The notes under the pieces were generated by a model. It saw only the letters and a program-made list of their open reading frames with translations, searched no databases and had not been told where the DNA came from. A program made the position numbers and the translations under genes. This document shows, piece after piece, positions 34,644 through 43,627 of a DNA stretch of 64,000 nt (position 1 is the first letter of the stretch; every line of letters begins with the position of its first letter). Source of the DNA: Rhodophyticola porphyridii (GTDB lineage: Bacteria; Pseudomonadota; Alphaproteobacteria; Rhodobacterales; Rhodobacteraceae); the NCBI RefSeq assembly GCF_003688285.1, contig NZ_RCNT01000009.1, positions 117,000 to 180,999 on the forward strand. The letters run 5' to 3'.

Positions 34644-34853
34644 CTAAGATGTGTGGCACGCCGGAGAGCAAGTTGCGCACCCGTTCGACTGGCGGTGATG
34701 GTTGCGTTTTGCCTCGGCAACCGCACCATGGCAGTCAGAGAATTGACCGAGATAGCTGGTATTCTTAGCCAGCGAGAGCCAGTAGCAGCCCTGCTCGTGT
34801 ACTTCGTGGTCGCCGTACTGTTGTGCGGTGTTGTTTACATAAAAGTGCTTCAT
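34644..34853 (-). CDS. Small Cys-rich protein (69 aa, MKHFYVNNTAQ type)
   Basis: A 69-codon frame begins MKHFYVNNTAQQYGDHEVHE and ends GCATCSPACHTS. The cysteine pattern (GCYW, DCHGA, CATC, ACH) suggests a small metal-binding or disulfide fold. AGAGGC precedes the ATG. The same type of short protein, often next to a MATNPPSGD-type gene, occurs in diverse bacteria as far as I recall. The open frame extends 37 codons further upstream into the operator region, which I reject as coding. Base composition is lower in GC than the surroundings. Confidence 0.7.
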   Translation of the reverse strand: MKHFYVNNTAQQYGDHEVHEQGCYWLSLAKNTSYLGQFSDCHGAVAEAKRNHHRQSNGCATCSPACHTS

Positions 34854-34881
34854 TTTAGCCTCTTGCCCAAGTGACCGATTG

Positions 34882-34942
34882 ATTGCGATATTGCAACTGA
34901 TCGCCAATATAGGCGATTCGGAAATAATTGCAATACTGCAAT
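34882..34942. promoter_or_regulatory. Operator region between the small genes and the XRE-ImmA pair
   Basis: Two 15-bp inverted copies, ATTGCGATATTGCAA (34882-34896) and TTGCAATACTGCAAT (34928-34942), differ at only two positions when one is inverted. They flank a central palindrome ATCGCC-N6-GGCGAT (34900-34917). This symmetric layout in a divergent intergenic region strongly suggests binding of the XRE-type repressor encoded at 34956. A ribosome site, GGAGG, follows at about 34944. Confidence 0.65.
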
Positions 34943-34955
34943 AGGAGGTCACTAT

Positions 34956-35312
34956 ATGAACCAACCTTTTGACGCACAGGGCTTCTTCGCGGCGCTAAAT
35001 GCACACCGGGAATCAAAAGGTCTGACATGGAAGCAGGTGGCATCTAAGACGGGAGTAGCTGCTTCCACGTTGACGAGGATGGGCCAAGGCAAACGCCCCG
35101 ACGTTGACGGTTTGGCATCTTTGGCCAGTTGGTCAGGGATTGATGTGCGCAAATTCTACAGATTGGGTGAGCAAGGCGATGCGGAACCACTAGCAGAGAT
35201 CACTACTATTCTCAGAGCGGATAAGAACTTGGAACAAGAGGCTGTTAAGGCCTTGGAGGTAATGCTCAAAACAGCCTATCAACAGATGAGACGCAAGGAT
35301 GACGAGACTTAA
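34956..35312 (+). CDS. XRE-family helix-turn-helix regulator
   Basis: The product is a 118-aa repressor with an HTH_3 domain at residues 10-65 (LTWKQVASKTGVAASTLTRM) and a helical C-terminal extension. GGAGG precedes the ATG. It overlaps the downstream metallopeptidase gene by 14 nt, so the pair is translationally coupled, as in XRE-ImmA modules where the protease removes the repressor. Its GC content is clearly lower than the housekeeping genes, consistent with recent acquisition. Confidence 0.88.
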   Translation: MNQPFDAQGFFAALNAHRESKGLTWKQVASKTGVAASTLTRMGQGKRPDVDGLASLASWSGIDVRKFYRLGEQGDAEPLAEITTILRADKNLEQEAVKALEVMLKTAYQQMRRKDDET

Positions 35313-35874
35313 GCACGGGCTAAGGACGTTTTTCGAAGACCTTGCGACACAGTTTCGAGGAGATCTGGGCCTCCAGAAACATGCTCCGATGTGCCCCAGA
35401 GCCTTAGCTGAATGGCTAGAAATACCCATTCTGGGCACGTCGCAGTTGGAGGGAGACACCGATCCTTTCAAATGGCTGTTGGAGGCCAGTGAGAAACAGT
35501 TTTTTGGGTGTGTTATTCCGCTGGGTGATAGCCGCAAAGGAATTTTGCACAATGACTACGTAGCGGAGAGCAGGCAAGCATCTGATATTGCACATGAAAT
35601 CGCTCATATAGTGTTGGGGCATCCGCTGACCCCACCAGATTGTGGCGACGGAACGCGTGACTACGATCCAATACTTGAGCATGAAGCACGCGAACTTGGT
35701 ATGACGCTTTTGGTGCCCAAACACGCTGCGCTGAAAATCGCGATGTCCAGTGTCTCAAACTCAGATGCAGGCAGGCACTATGGAGTAAGCCCATCGCTCG
35801 TCGAATACAGGCTCAGAATTACCAATGCCAAGAACTGGGCCTACAACAAACGCAATCGTGCCCGAGGTTTCTGA
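35299..35874 (+). CDS. ImmA/IrrE family metallopeptidase
   Basis: The product is a 191-aa zinc peptidase (COG2856 type). The HEXXH motif appears as DIAHEIAHIVLGH near residue 98, with a downstream glutamate in EHEARELGMTLLVP as the third ligand. ImmA-type proteases cleave partner XRE repressors in response to DNA damage or other stress; IrrE controls radiation response. The gene overlaps its XRE partner. It is AT-richer than neighbours. There are no integrase or phage structural genes around, so it is not part of an intact prophage. Confidence 0.88.
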   Translation: MTRLKHGLRTFFEDLATQFRGDLGLQKHAPMCPRALAEWLEIPILGTSQLEGDTDPFKWLLEASEKQFFGCVIPLGDSRKGILHNDYVAESRQASDIAHEIAHIVLGHPLTPPDCGDGTRDYDPILEHEARELGMTLLVPKHAALKIAMSSVSNSDAGRHYGVSPSLVEYRLRITNAKNWAYNKRNRARGF

Positions 35875-35883
35875 AGTCCATCC

Positions 35884-38800
35884 TCACCCCTGTAGCGACC
35901 TCACCCCCAACTCCCCTTCCCGCGCCGCTTTCATCGCCAGCGCGGCGGCATGGCTGGCGGCCAGCGTGGTGAAATAGGGGATCTTGTCGTAAAGCGCGAC
36001 CGCGCGCATGGAGCGGCTGTCTTCGACCGCCTGCGCGCCCTCGGTGGTGTTGAGGACAAGGCTCACATGGCCGTCCTTCATGATGTCGACGATCGTGCGT
36101 CCGCCTTCATAGGCCTTGTTCACCACATCGGAGGGGATGCCATGCTCCGACAGGAAGGCGGCGGTGCCGCGGGTGGCGAGGATGGTCAGGCCCAGATCGG
36201 TGAGGATCCGCGCGGCCTCAAGCAGTTGCGGGGTCTTGTCGGCATCCTTGATCGACAGGAACACGGCGCCCGCGTCGGGAAGCGTGGTTCCGGCACCCAG
36301 TTGCGCCTTGAGGAAGGCGCGGGGGAAGGTGCGGTCCCAGCCCATGACCTCGCCGGTCGACCGCATTTCGGGGCCAAGCAGCGTGTCGACGCCGGGAAAA
36401 CGGGCAAACGGCAGCACGGCCTCCTTGACGGAGAACCAGGGTGTGCGGAAATCGGCAAGCGACATCGGGTCGTTGGGGATGATCGGCGTGGCGTCATCCA
36501 CGGGCTGATGCGGCGTGGCGACGGGAAAGCCGGACAGTTTTTCGCCTGCCATGAGGCGCGCGGCGATGGACGCGATGGCGCTGTCGGTGGCCTTGGCGAC
36601 GAAGGGCACGGTGCGCGAGGCGCGGGGATTGACCTCGATCAGGTAGATCTCGTCATCCTTGACCGCGAACTGGACATTCATCAGGCCCACCACCCGGAGT
36701 GCCTTGGCCAGCGCCACGGTCTGTTCGGTGATCCGGTCGATGATGCTGTCGGAGAGCGTGTGCGGCGGCAGTGAGCAGGCGCTGTCGCCGGAGTGAACGC
36801 CGGCCTCCTCGATATGCTGCATGATACCCGCCACATGGACGTCCTCGCCGTCGGAGAGCGCATCCACGTCGACCTCCACGGCGCCGGAGAGGTAGCTGTC
36901 GAGCAGGACCGGGCTGTCCCCCGAGACAACGACCGCCTCGGCGATGTAGCGGTCGAGCTGTGCGGCGTCGCGGACGATTTCCATCGCGCGGCCGCCAAGC
37001 ACGTAGGACGGGCGGATGACGAGCGGATAGCCGAGGGTTTCGGCGGCGGCCCTGGCCTCCGCATCGGTGGTGGCGATGGCGTTCTTCGGCTGCTTCAGGT
37101 CGAGACGCTGGACAAGCTGCTGGAACCGCTCCCGGTCTTCGGCGAGGTCGATGGCATCGGGCGTGGTGCCGAGGATCGGAATGCCCGCGTCATGCAGCGC
37201 GTTGGCGAGTTTGAGCGGTGTCTGGCCGCCGAACTGAACGATGACACCATGGAGTGTGCCGTTCTCCTGCTCGATGCGGAAGATCTCCATCACATGTTCG
37301 AAGGTGAGCGGCTCGAAATAGAGCCGGTCGGAGGTGTCGTAATCGGTGGAGACGGTCTCGGGGTTGCAGTTGACCATGATCGTCTCGAAGCCCGCGTCGG
37401 TGAGCGCGAAACAGGCGTGGCAGCAGCAATAGTCGAACTCGATCCCCTGGCCGATCCGGTTGGGACCGCCACCGAGGATCACGACTTTCCGGGCGTCCGA
37501 GGGACGGGCCTCGCATTCCACCTCGCCCATGACCGGGGTCTCGTAGGTGGAATACATATAGGGCGTCTGCGCCTCGAACTCGGCGGCGCAGGTGTCGATG
37601 CGTTTGAAGACGGCCGTTACGCCGGCGCTCAGCCGGTCGGCGCGGATGCTGGCCTCGGACCGGTTGGTGAGCCGGGCGAGGCGGGCGTCGGTGAAGCCCA
37701 TCATCTTGAGCGCGCGGAGGCCTTTTTCATCGCTCGGCAGGCCATTCTCGCGGACGCCGTCCTCGGCCTCGATAATCTCCCGGATGCGGGCGAGGAACCA
37801 TGGGTCGAAGCGGGTGACGGCATGAATCTCGTCGTCGCTGAGCCCGAAACGCATCGCCTGCGCAATGACGCGGAGCCGGTCGGGGGTCTGCCGGCTGAGC
37901 GCCTTGGTGATGGCCGCGGGGTCGGGGGCGCCGGGAATGTCGATTTCATCGAACCCGGTCAGGCCGGTTTCCATCGACGCCAGCGCCTTTTGCACGGACT
38001 CATGAAAGGTCCGCCCGACGGACATGGCTTCGCCCACGGATTTCATCGCGGTGGTGAGTTCCGGCTTGCTGCCCGGGAATTTCTCGAAGGCGAAGCGGGG
38101 GATCTTGGTGACGACATAATCGATGGTGGGCTCGAAACTGGCGGGCGTGACCTTGGTGATGTCGTTGTCCAGCTCGTCGAGCGTGTATCCCACCGCCAGC
38201 TTGGCCGCGATTTTCGCAATCGGGAACCCGGTCGCCTTGGAGGCGAGCGCGGAGGACCGGCTGACCCGCGGGTTCATCTCGATGACGACCATGCGGCCAT
38301 CGGCGGGGTTCACCGCCCATTGCACGTTGGAGCCGCCGGTTTCCACACCGATTTCGCGCAGCACGGCGATGGAGCCGTTGCGCATGATCTGATATTCCTT
38401 GTCGGTCAGCGTCAGCGCCGGGGCCACGGTGATCGAGTCGCCCGTATGCACGCCCATCGGGTCGACGTTTTCGATGGCGCAGACGATGATGGCGTTGTCG
38501 GCCCGGTCGCGGACCACCTCCATCTCGAACTCCTTCCAGCCGAGCAGGCTTTCGTCGATCAGGATCTGCGCGACCGGGGAGGCTTCCAGCCCGCTGCGGC
38601 AGAAATGCTCGTACTCTTCCCGGTTATAGGCCACGCCACCCCCGGTGCCGCCAAGGGTGAAGGCGGGGCGGATGATGGCGGGCAGGCCCACATATTCGAT
38701 GGCGTCGATGGCCTGCTGGAGACCCGCGGCGATGTCGTGTTTTCCGTTTTCCAGCTTCGGGGCGGCGACGATGGTGGCCTTGGGGTTTTCCAGCCCGATC

Positions 38801-39213
38801 CGGTCCATCGCCTCGCGGAACAGCTTGCGGTCTTCGGCCATCTCGATCGCGGGGCGCTTGGCGCCGATCATCTCCACACCGAATTTCTCCAGCACGCCCA
38901 TCTCCTCCAGTGCGAGGGAGGTGTTGAGGCCGGTCTGACCGCCCATCGTGGGCAGAAGCGCGTCCGGGCGCTCCTTCTCGATGATCTTGGCGACGACTTC
39001 GGGCGTGATCGGCTCGATATAGGTGGCGTCGGCCAGGCCCGGGTCGGTCATGATCGTGGCCGGGTTGGAGTTGACGAGGATGACCCGGTAGCCTTCCTCG
39101 CGCAGCGCCTTGCAGGCCTGGGCGCCGGAATAGTCGAACTCGCAGGCCTGCCCGATGACGATGGGGCCCGCGCCGATGATCATGATCGAGCTGATATCGG
39201 TTCTTTTTGGCAT
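35884..39213 (-). CDS. carB: Carbamoyl-phosphate synthase large subunit
   Basis: The product is an 1109-aa enzyme with duplicated ATP-grasp synthetase halves. The N-terminal half opens [20 protein letters not shown], and the second half has [20 protein letters not shown] near residue 575. A C-terminal MGS-like allosteric domain (about residues 965-1100) includes [20 protein letters not shown]. It makes carbamoyl phosphate for arginine and pyrimidine synthesis. The ATG at 39213 is chosen; a start at 39225 adds only four residues. carA is not in the window. Confidence 0.97.
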   Translation of the reverse strand: MPKRTDISSIMIIGAGPIVIGQACEFDYSGAQACKALREEGYRVILVNSNPATIMTDPGLADATYIEPITPEVVAKIIEKERPDALLPTMGGQTGLNTSLALEEMGVLEKFGVEMIGAKRPAIEMAEDRKLFREAMDRIGLENPKATIVAAPKLENGKHDIAAGLQQAIDAIEYVGLPAIIRPAFTLGGTGGGVAYNREEYEHFCRSGLEASPVAQILIDESLLGWKEFEMEVVRDRADNAIIVCAIENVDPMGVHTGDSITVAPALTLTDKEYQIMRNGSIAVLREIGVETGGSNVQWAVNPADGRMVVIEMNPRVSRSSALASKATGFPIAKIAAKLAVGYTLDELDNDITKVTPASFEPTIDYVVTKIPRFAFEKFPGSKPELTTAMKSVGEAMSVGRTFHESVQKALASMETGLTGFDEIDIPGAPDPAAITKALSRQTPDRLRVIAQAMRFGLSDDEIHAVTRFDPWFLARIREIIEAEDGVRENGLPSDEKGLRALKMMGFTDARLARLTNRSEASIRADRLSAGVTAVFKRIDTCAAEFEAQTPYMYSTYETPVMGEVECEARPSDARKVVILGGGPNRIGQGIEFDYCCCHACFALTDAGFETIMVNCNPETVSTDYDTSDRLYFEPLTFEHVMEIFRIEQENGTLHGVIVQFGGQTPLKLANALHDAGIPILGTTPDAIDLAEDRERFQQLVQRLDLKQPKNAIATTDAEARAAAETLGYPLVIRPSYVLGGRAMEIVRDAAQLDRYIAEAVVVSGDSPVLLDSYLSGAVEVDVDALSDGEDVHVAGIMQHIEEAGVHSGDSACSLPPHTLSDSIIDRITEQTVALAKALRVVGLMNVQFAVKDDEIYLIEVNPRASRTVPFVAKATDSAIASIAARLMAGEKLSGFPVATPHQPVDDATPIIPNDPMSLADFRTPWFSVKEAVLPFARFPGVDTLLGPEMRSTGEVMGWDRTFPRAFLKAQLGAGTTLPDAGAVFLSIKDADKTPQLLEAARILTDLGLTILATRGTAAFLSEHGIPSDVVNKAYEGGRTIVDIMKDGHVSLVLNTTEGAQAVEDSRSMRAVALYDKIPYFTTLAASHAAALAMKAAREGELGVRSLQG

Positions 39214-39299
39214 CTCGTCCCCCAAGGCCCAAGCAAACTGTCGGCGTTATAGACTTGGGGGCCTTGGGCGCAACCCATATCGGTCGGGCGGCGCGGCTT

Positions 39300-39480
39300 G
39301 GGCCCGCGCGCCCTTGGGCGCGATGCCTCCGGCGGACATATTTGCAAAGTAGTGAAGCCGGGTTAACCCCGTTTAATACCGGACAGGTGAAATCGGGGTT
39401 GCGGCAGAGGCGGGCACGCCGATGACCGCGGGCGATGAAGGCCCCCGGCCCGAAGCCCCCATGCGAGATAGGGCCCGGGG
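39300..39480. repeat. Structured intergenic repeat, copy 1 (carB-cfa gap)
   Basis: The 373-nt gap between carB and cfa holds a block shared with 43262-43460. Matching segments in order are: CCCTTGGGCGC, CTCCGGCGGACATATTT (39327-39343), GGTTAACCCC (39361-39370), and GCCGATGACCG followed by GATGAAGGCCCC (39418-39452). A GC-rich stem (GGCCCCCGG with CCGGGGGC) closes the block. I recall similar sequences as dispersed intergenic elements in Rhodobacterales. No gene is seen in this gap. Confidence 0.65.
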
Positions 39481-39586
39481 GCGGCCTGCGCGTCAGCACC
39501 GTGGGGGATATGCCCTCGTGCGCTGCGCAGCCGGATGCGGTCAGGCCGGGTTGCGAAAGGGCATCCGGTTCCCGCAGGCGCTCTGC

Positions 39587-40816
39587 CTATTCCGCCGCAT
39601 GCTGCCGCGCATCGGGGCCGTCGGCATAGAGATAGTCCCGCGTCAGCGGCACGGCCTGCTGATGCTTTGCCAGTTGCAGTTGAAACACGCATTGCCGGTG
39701 ATGGCGGAAGGTCAGTTCCGAGGCCTTGAGATAGTAGCGCCACATCCGGGTGAAGCGCTCGTCGTAGAGCGCTCGCGCCTCCGCCTCGCGGGCGGTGAAC
39801 CGGTCGTGCCAATGGCGCAGGGTTTCGGCATAATGCAGCCGCCAGATCTCCAGATCCGTGGGGTAGAGGCCGGATTTCTCCATCGCTCTCGACATTTCCG
39901 ACAGCGCCGGCACATAGCCGCCTGGGAAGATGTACTTGGTGATCCATGGCGATGTGCTGCCCGGGGGCGCGGCGCGGCCGATGGTGTGGATCAGCGCCAC
40001 CCCGTCGGGTTTCAGCCGGTCGTTCACATGGGTGAAGTATTCCCGGTAATGGGGCACGCCCACATGTTCGAACATGCCGATCGAGACCACGCGGTCGAAC
40101 TTCCCGGTGACCGAGCGGTAATCGCGCAGTTCATAGCGGACCCGGTCGGCCAGCCCCGCCCGGGCGGCGCGATCGGTGGCTATGCGGTGCTGTTCCTCCG
40201 ACAGGGTGACGCCCAGAACGCGCGCGCCGTAATCGCGGGCCAGCGTCAGGCCGAACCCGCCCCAGCCGCAGCCGATCTCGAACACCTCCATATCCGGTTG
40301 CAGCAGCAACTTGCCGGCGATGTGGTGTTTCTTGGCCGCCTGCGCCTCTTCGAGCGACATGTCGGGCCGGCTGAAATAGGCGCAGGAATACTGCCGGTCC
40401 TCGTCGAGGAAGAGATCGTAGAGCCGAGAGGACAGATCGTAGTGATGGGCGACGTTCTGCCGGGCGCGGTGCGCGGGGTTCCACTGGTCGAAGATGCGCC
40501 GGGCCCTGCGCAATCCGAGAGCAGTTTTCCGCCACCAGAGATGGTCCGATGCGACCGCGTTGCGTATGATCAGGGTCAGGAAACCCTCCAGATCATCCTG
40601 AGCGATGGTCATTCCGCCATCCATATAAGCTTCGCCCAGAGCCATTTCGGTGCTGAGGACCAGGCGCCGGGGAAGGTCGGCATCGTGGAACCTGATATGG
40701 ACGGGCGGGGCGTCTGCAACGCCATATTTCCGTTCCTGTCCATCGGGATAGGTAACATGAAGCTCCCCGGTGGTGATGAACCCACCGAGCATGTGATCCA
40801 GAAGCCGGTCCCACAT
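39587..40816 (-). CDS. cfa: Cyclopropane-fatty-acyl-phospholipid synthase family methyltransferase
   Basis: The product is a 409-aa enzyme that adds a methylene group from SAM to unsaturated lipid acyl chains. It has the family N-terminal domain, the SAM-binding VFEIGCGWGGFGLTLARDYG near residue 185, SIGMFEHVG, and the substrate-site stretch ITKYIFPGGYVPALSE. QNVAHHYDLSSRLYDLFLD is a strong CFA signature. It is divergent from bchE. Product specificity (cyclopropane or methyl-branched) is not certain from sequence. Confidence 0.92.
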   Translation of the reverse strand: MWDRLLDHMLGGFITTGELHVTYPDGQERKYGVADAPPVHIRFHDADLPRRLVLSTEMALGEAYMDGGMTIAQDDLEGFLTLIIRNAVASDHLWWRKTALGLRRARRIFDQWNPAHRARQNVAHHYDLSSRLYDLFLDEDRQYSCAYFSRPDMSLEEAQAAKKHHIAGKLLLQPDMEVFEIGCGWGGFGLTLARDYGARVLGVTLSEEQHRIATDRAARAGLADRVRYELRDYRSVTGKFDRVVSIGMFEHVGVPHYREYFTHVNDRLKPDGVALIHTIGRAAPPGSTSPWITKYIFPGGYVPALSEMSRAMEKSGLYPTDLEIWRLHYAETLRHWHDRFTAREAEARALYDERFTRMWRYYLKASELTFRHHRQCVFQLQLAKHQQAVPLTRDYLYADGPDARQHAAE

Positions 40817-40932
40817 CTTCTCGCCTCCCTCATCATGACAAGGTCGATCCGAAGCCCTCGGGGATCGGATTGTGCCAGACCCTTGCGGAAAAGAAAAGGT
40901 TAACGGGTCGAAACCGGCGAGGATTGATCTGT

Positions 40933-40975
40933 GTCAAGGCAGGTTGACATGTTTACGTGTGGTCTGGGTTGACAG
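40933..40975 (+). promoter_or_regulatory. PpsR/CrtJ-type sites upstream of bchE
   Basis: TGT-N12-ACA occurs exactly at 40933-40950 (TGTCAAGGCAGGTTGACA), the consensus of the photosynthesis repressor PpsR/CrtJ. A second half-consistent site, TGT-N11-ACA, lies at 40959-40975, one base short in spacing. Paired sites are usual for this repressor. They end 20 nt upstream of the bchE start, where binding would block transcription under oxic conditions. Confidence 0.65.
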
Positions 40976-40994
40976 ATAAGCAGGGAGACGGGCC

Positions 40995-42638
40995 ATGCGG
41001 ATTGTGTTGATACATCCGAATTATCACTCCGGCGGGGCGGAGATCGCGGGCAACTGGCCACCGGCCTGGGTGGCATATCTGGCGGGATCGCTGAAATCGG
41101 CGGGGTTCGACGACGTTCAGTTCATCGATGCGATGACCCATGATCTGAGCGAGGGGGACCTGCGTGTCAGACTGGCGGAGTTGCAGCCCGACGTGGTGGG
41201 CACGACCGCGATCACGCCATCGATCTATGTGGCCGAGCAGACCTTGCAGGTGGCCAAGGAAGTGGTGCCGAACGCGCTGAGGGTTCTGGGCGGGGTGCAT
41301 GCGACCTTCATGTACAAGCAGGTGCTGAGCGAATGCGACAGCGTCGACGTGATCGTGCGCGGCGAAGGCGAAGAGATCATCGTGGAGCTGATGGAGGCGG
41401 TGCGCGACGGACGCTGGCCCGAAGACAGGCACAGGATCAAGGGGCTTGCCTTCAAGGACGGGGAGACGATCAAGGCGACGCAGGCGGCTTCCACGGTTAA
41501 GAACCTCGATGCGATCTCGCCCGACTGGTCGTTGCTGGAATGGGAGAAATACATCTATGTGCCGCTTGGGCGGCGCGTGGCGATCCCCAATCTGGCGCGC
41601 GGCTGTCCGTTTACCTGCTCGTTCTGCTCGCAGTGGAAATTCTGGCGTGACTACCGGGTGCGGGACCCGCTGAAGGTGGTCGACGAGATCGAGCAACTCG
41701 TGAACGAACACGATGTGGGCTTCTTCATTCTGGCCGACGAGGAGCCGACCATCAATCGGCGGAAATTCATCCAGTTCTGCGAGGAGCTGATCAGGCGTGA
41801 TCTGCCGCGGCGGGTGCAATGGGGGATCAACACGCGGGTCACCGATATCATGCGCGACAAGGAGCTGCTGCCGCTTTACCGGCGCGCGGGGCTGGTGCAT
41901 GTGAGCCTCGGCACAGAGGCGGCGGCGCAGCTGAAACTGGACCAGTTCAACAAGGAAACCAAGGTCGAGGAAAACAAGGAAGCGATCCGCCTGCTGCGGG
42001 AGGCGGATATCTTCGTGGAAGCACAGTTCATCGTCGGTCTGGACAACGAGACGCCCGAGACGCTGGAAGAGACCTTCCAGATGGCCTGGGACTGGCAGCC
42101 GGATCTGGCCAACTGGGCGATGTACACGCCCTGGCCCTTCACGCCGCTGTTTCAGGAGCTCAAGGACAAGGTCGAGATCTTCGACTTCTCCAAATACAAT
42201 TTCGTTACGCCGATCATGGCGCCCGAGGCGATGGACCGCGCCACGCTTCTGGACCGCGTGATGCATAACTACCGGCGCTTCTATTCCCGCAAGGCCCTGT
42301 TCTACTACCCCTGGCGCGGAAACGGATATCGGCGGAAATACTTGCTTGGCTGTCTGAAAGCCTTCGCAAAGGCCGGGTTCGCGCGGACGTTCTACGATCT
42401 GGGCAAGGCGAATTACTGGGGCCCGCAATCGAAGGACAAGGTCAATTTCAACTTCGACCGGACACGAACGATCGCCAAGGCGCAGATGGACGACTGGCAG
42501 TCCACCCAGGATATCGCGGCGCAGAAACGAGCGCAGAAGGTGTCCCGCGATACCTCTTTCAAGATGCCGAACGGCGCCGAGGTCAAGGCCTGCGGCGGTG
42601 GCGACAAGCAGATGGATGACGTGATTCCGGCGGAGTGA
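40995..42638 (+). CDS. bchE: Anaerobic magnesium-protoporphyrin IX monomethyl ester cyclase
   Basis: The product is a 547-aa radical-SAM/cobalamin enzyme that forms the isocyclic ring of bacteriochlorophyll without oxygen. The N-terminal B12-binding-like domain covers about residues 1-150 ([20 protein letters not shown]). The radical-SAM cluster motif is CX3CX2C in [14 protein letters not shown], near residue 205. A C-terminal BchE-specific region contains [26 protein letters not shown] lies ahead of the ATG. It is followed 4 nt later by bchJ. It shows that the organism makes bacteriochlorophyll. Confidence 0.95.
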   Translation: MRIVLIHPNYHSGGAEIAGNWPPAWVAYLAGSLKSAGFDDVQFIDAMTHDLSEGDLRVRLAELQPDVVGTTAITPSIYVAEQTLQVAKEVVPNALRVLGGVHATFMYKQVLSECDSVDVIVRGEGEEIIVELMEAVRDGRWPEDRHRIKGLAFKDGETIKATQAASTVKNLDAISPDWSLLEWEKYIYVPLGRRVAIPNLARGCPFTCSFCSQWKFWRDYRVRDPLKVVDEIEQLVNEHDVGFFILADEEPTINRRKFIQFCEELIRRDLPRRVQWGINTRVTDIMRDKELLPLYRRAGLVHVSLGTEAAAQLKLDQFNKETKVEENKEAIRLLREADIFVEAQFIVGLDNETPETLEETFQMAWDWQPDLANWAMYTPWPFTPLFQELKDKVEIFDFSKYNFVTPIMAPEAMDRATLLDRVMHNYRRFYSRKALFYYPWRGNGYRRKYLLGCLKAFAKAGFARTFYDLGKANYWGPQSKDKVNFNFDRTRTIAKAQMDDWQSTQDIAAQKRAQKVSRDTSFKMPNGAEVKACGGGDKQMDDVIPAE

Positions 42639-42642
42639 GCGG

Positions 42643-43221
42643 ATGGCCAAGATCGGCCCCAATGCGATCCTGCAACTGGTTCCGGTACTGGAAGATGCCG
42701 CCGGGCCGGACGCGGTGGCGCATATGCTGGCACTGGCGGGCCTGTCCGATTTGCCGGACCCGGAGGAGGGGTTGATGGAGGAGGCGCCCGCAGCACGGCT
42801 GCATCAGGTGATGCGGGCGGAGATGCCTGACGTGGCCCCGATGCTGGCCGACGCCGCCGGGCGGCGTACGGGAGACTACATTCTCGCCAACCGGATCCCG
42901 CCCGCGGCGCAGGCGGTGCTGAAATGTCTGCCCGCCAGGCTGGCCGCCCCGATGCTTGCGAAGGCCGTGGCGAAGCATGCCTGGACCTTCTGCGGCTCGG
43001 GCGTATTTCGACTGGTCTCCACTTGGCCGGTGGTCTTCGAGATCGCGGATAATCCGGTCGTCCGGGGTGAGCATGCCGCGACGCCGCTTTGCCACTGGCA
43101 CGCAGCAGTCTTCGGTCGCCTGTTTTCTGCGTTGTGCGGTCCGGGTTGGCACTGTGCCGAGGTGGGGTGCTGCGCACAGGGGGCCCGGGCCTGTCGTTTC
43201 GAACTGGTCCGGAGCGGCTGA
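42643..43221 (+). CDS. bchJ: Bacteriochlorophyll biosynthesis protein BchJ (V4R domain)
   Basis: The product is a 192-aa protein with a C-terminal V4R (4-vinyl reductase) domain, recognisable by the cysteine/histidine-rich end HCAEVGCCAQGARACRFELV. It starts MAKIGPNAILQLVPVLEDAAG. BchJ was first proposed as the 8-vinyl reductase; later work on the pathway points to a carrier or accessory role for protochlorophyllide intermediates. It forms an operon with bchE. No bchG follows, unlike the Rhodobacter bchEJG order. Confidence 0.9.
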   Translation: MAKIGPNAILQLVPVLEDAAGPDAVAHMLALAGLSDLPDPEEGLMEEAPAARLHQVMRAEMPDVAPMLADAAGRRTGDYILANRIPPAAQAVLKCLPARLAAPMLAKAVAKHAWTFCGSGVFRLVSTWPVVFEIADNPVVRGEHAATPLCHWHAAVFGRLFSALCGPGWHCAEVGCCAQGARACRFELVRSG

Positions 43222-43261
43222 AGTATCTCGGCCCGGGTAAGTTCACCCGCGTCACGCCCCC

Positions 43262-43507
43262 GTGCCGGGGGCCCTTCTTGGGCGAAGATGTCTCCGACGG
43301 CCATATTTCCGGGATAGAGAAGGGGCGCGTTAACCCTTGGAAAAGACCCTGACCCTAGGGTTTTCCCACGGTACAGGCAGCCATGCCGATGACCGTGGAT
43401 GGAGAAGGCCCCTCCGGTGAAGCCGAAAGGATAGCCGCGGGGGGCCGGTCTCCGCCTGAAGCCCTGCCTTCTCTATCCCGGAAATATGGCCGCCGGAGGC
43501 GTCCCAG
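43262..43507. repeat. Structured intergenic repeat, copy 2, with 31-bp inverted arms
   Basis: The 406-nt gap between bchJ and the nlpD-like gene contains a second copy of the block at 39300-39480: GCCCTTCTTGGGC, CTCCGACGGCCATATTT, GTTAACCC, GCCGATGACCG and GAGAAGGCCCC in the same order. Here the left segment 43293-43323 reappears inverted at 43467-43497, 31 nt with one mismatch, enclosing 143 nt. The whole could fold into one long hairpin. No gene is recognised in the gap. Confidence 0.7.
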
Positions 43508-43627
43508 GGCTGCCGGTTTTCCTGACGGTCCCATGCCCCGGATACCTGTGAACAGGTCCGCTGGCCGCGATCGCGTCCTGCTGGCCGGGTGCGCGAGAGT
43601 CAGGGCCCCGGCGGGGCCGTTTCGTCT

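Noticed and set aside
34644..34964. Longer 106-codon version of the Cys-rich small protein
   Set aside because: The extra 37 codons run through the palindromic operator; a good ribosome site precedes the internal ATG at 34853.
34956..35874. XRE-ImmA pair as part of an intact prophage
   Set aside because: No integrase, terminase, portal or tail genes are present on either side; carB follows immediately.
36793..39252. 819-codon plus-strand frame opposite carB
   Set aside because: Mirror of a conserved gene in a GC-rich genome; His/Asp/Gly-rich antisense translation without motifs.
40953..42662. 569-codon minus-strand frame opposite bchE
   Set aside because: Antisense shadow of bchE; it would also cover the PpsR site and promoter.
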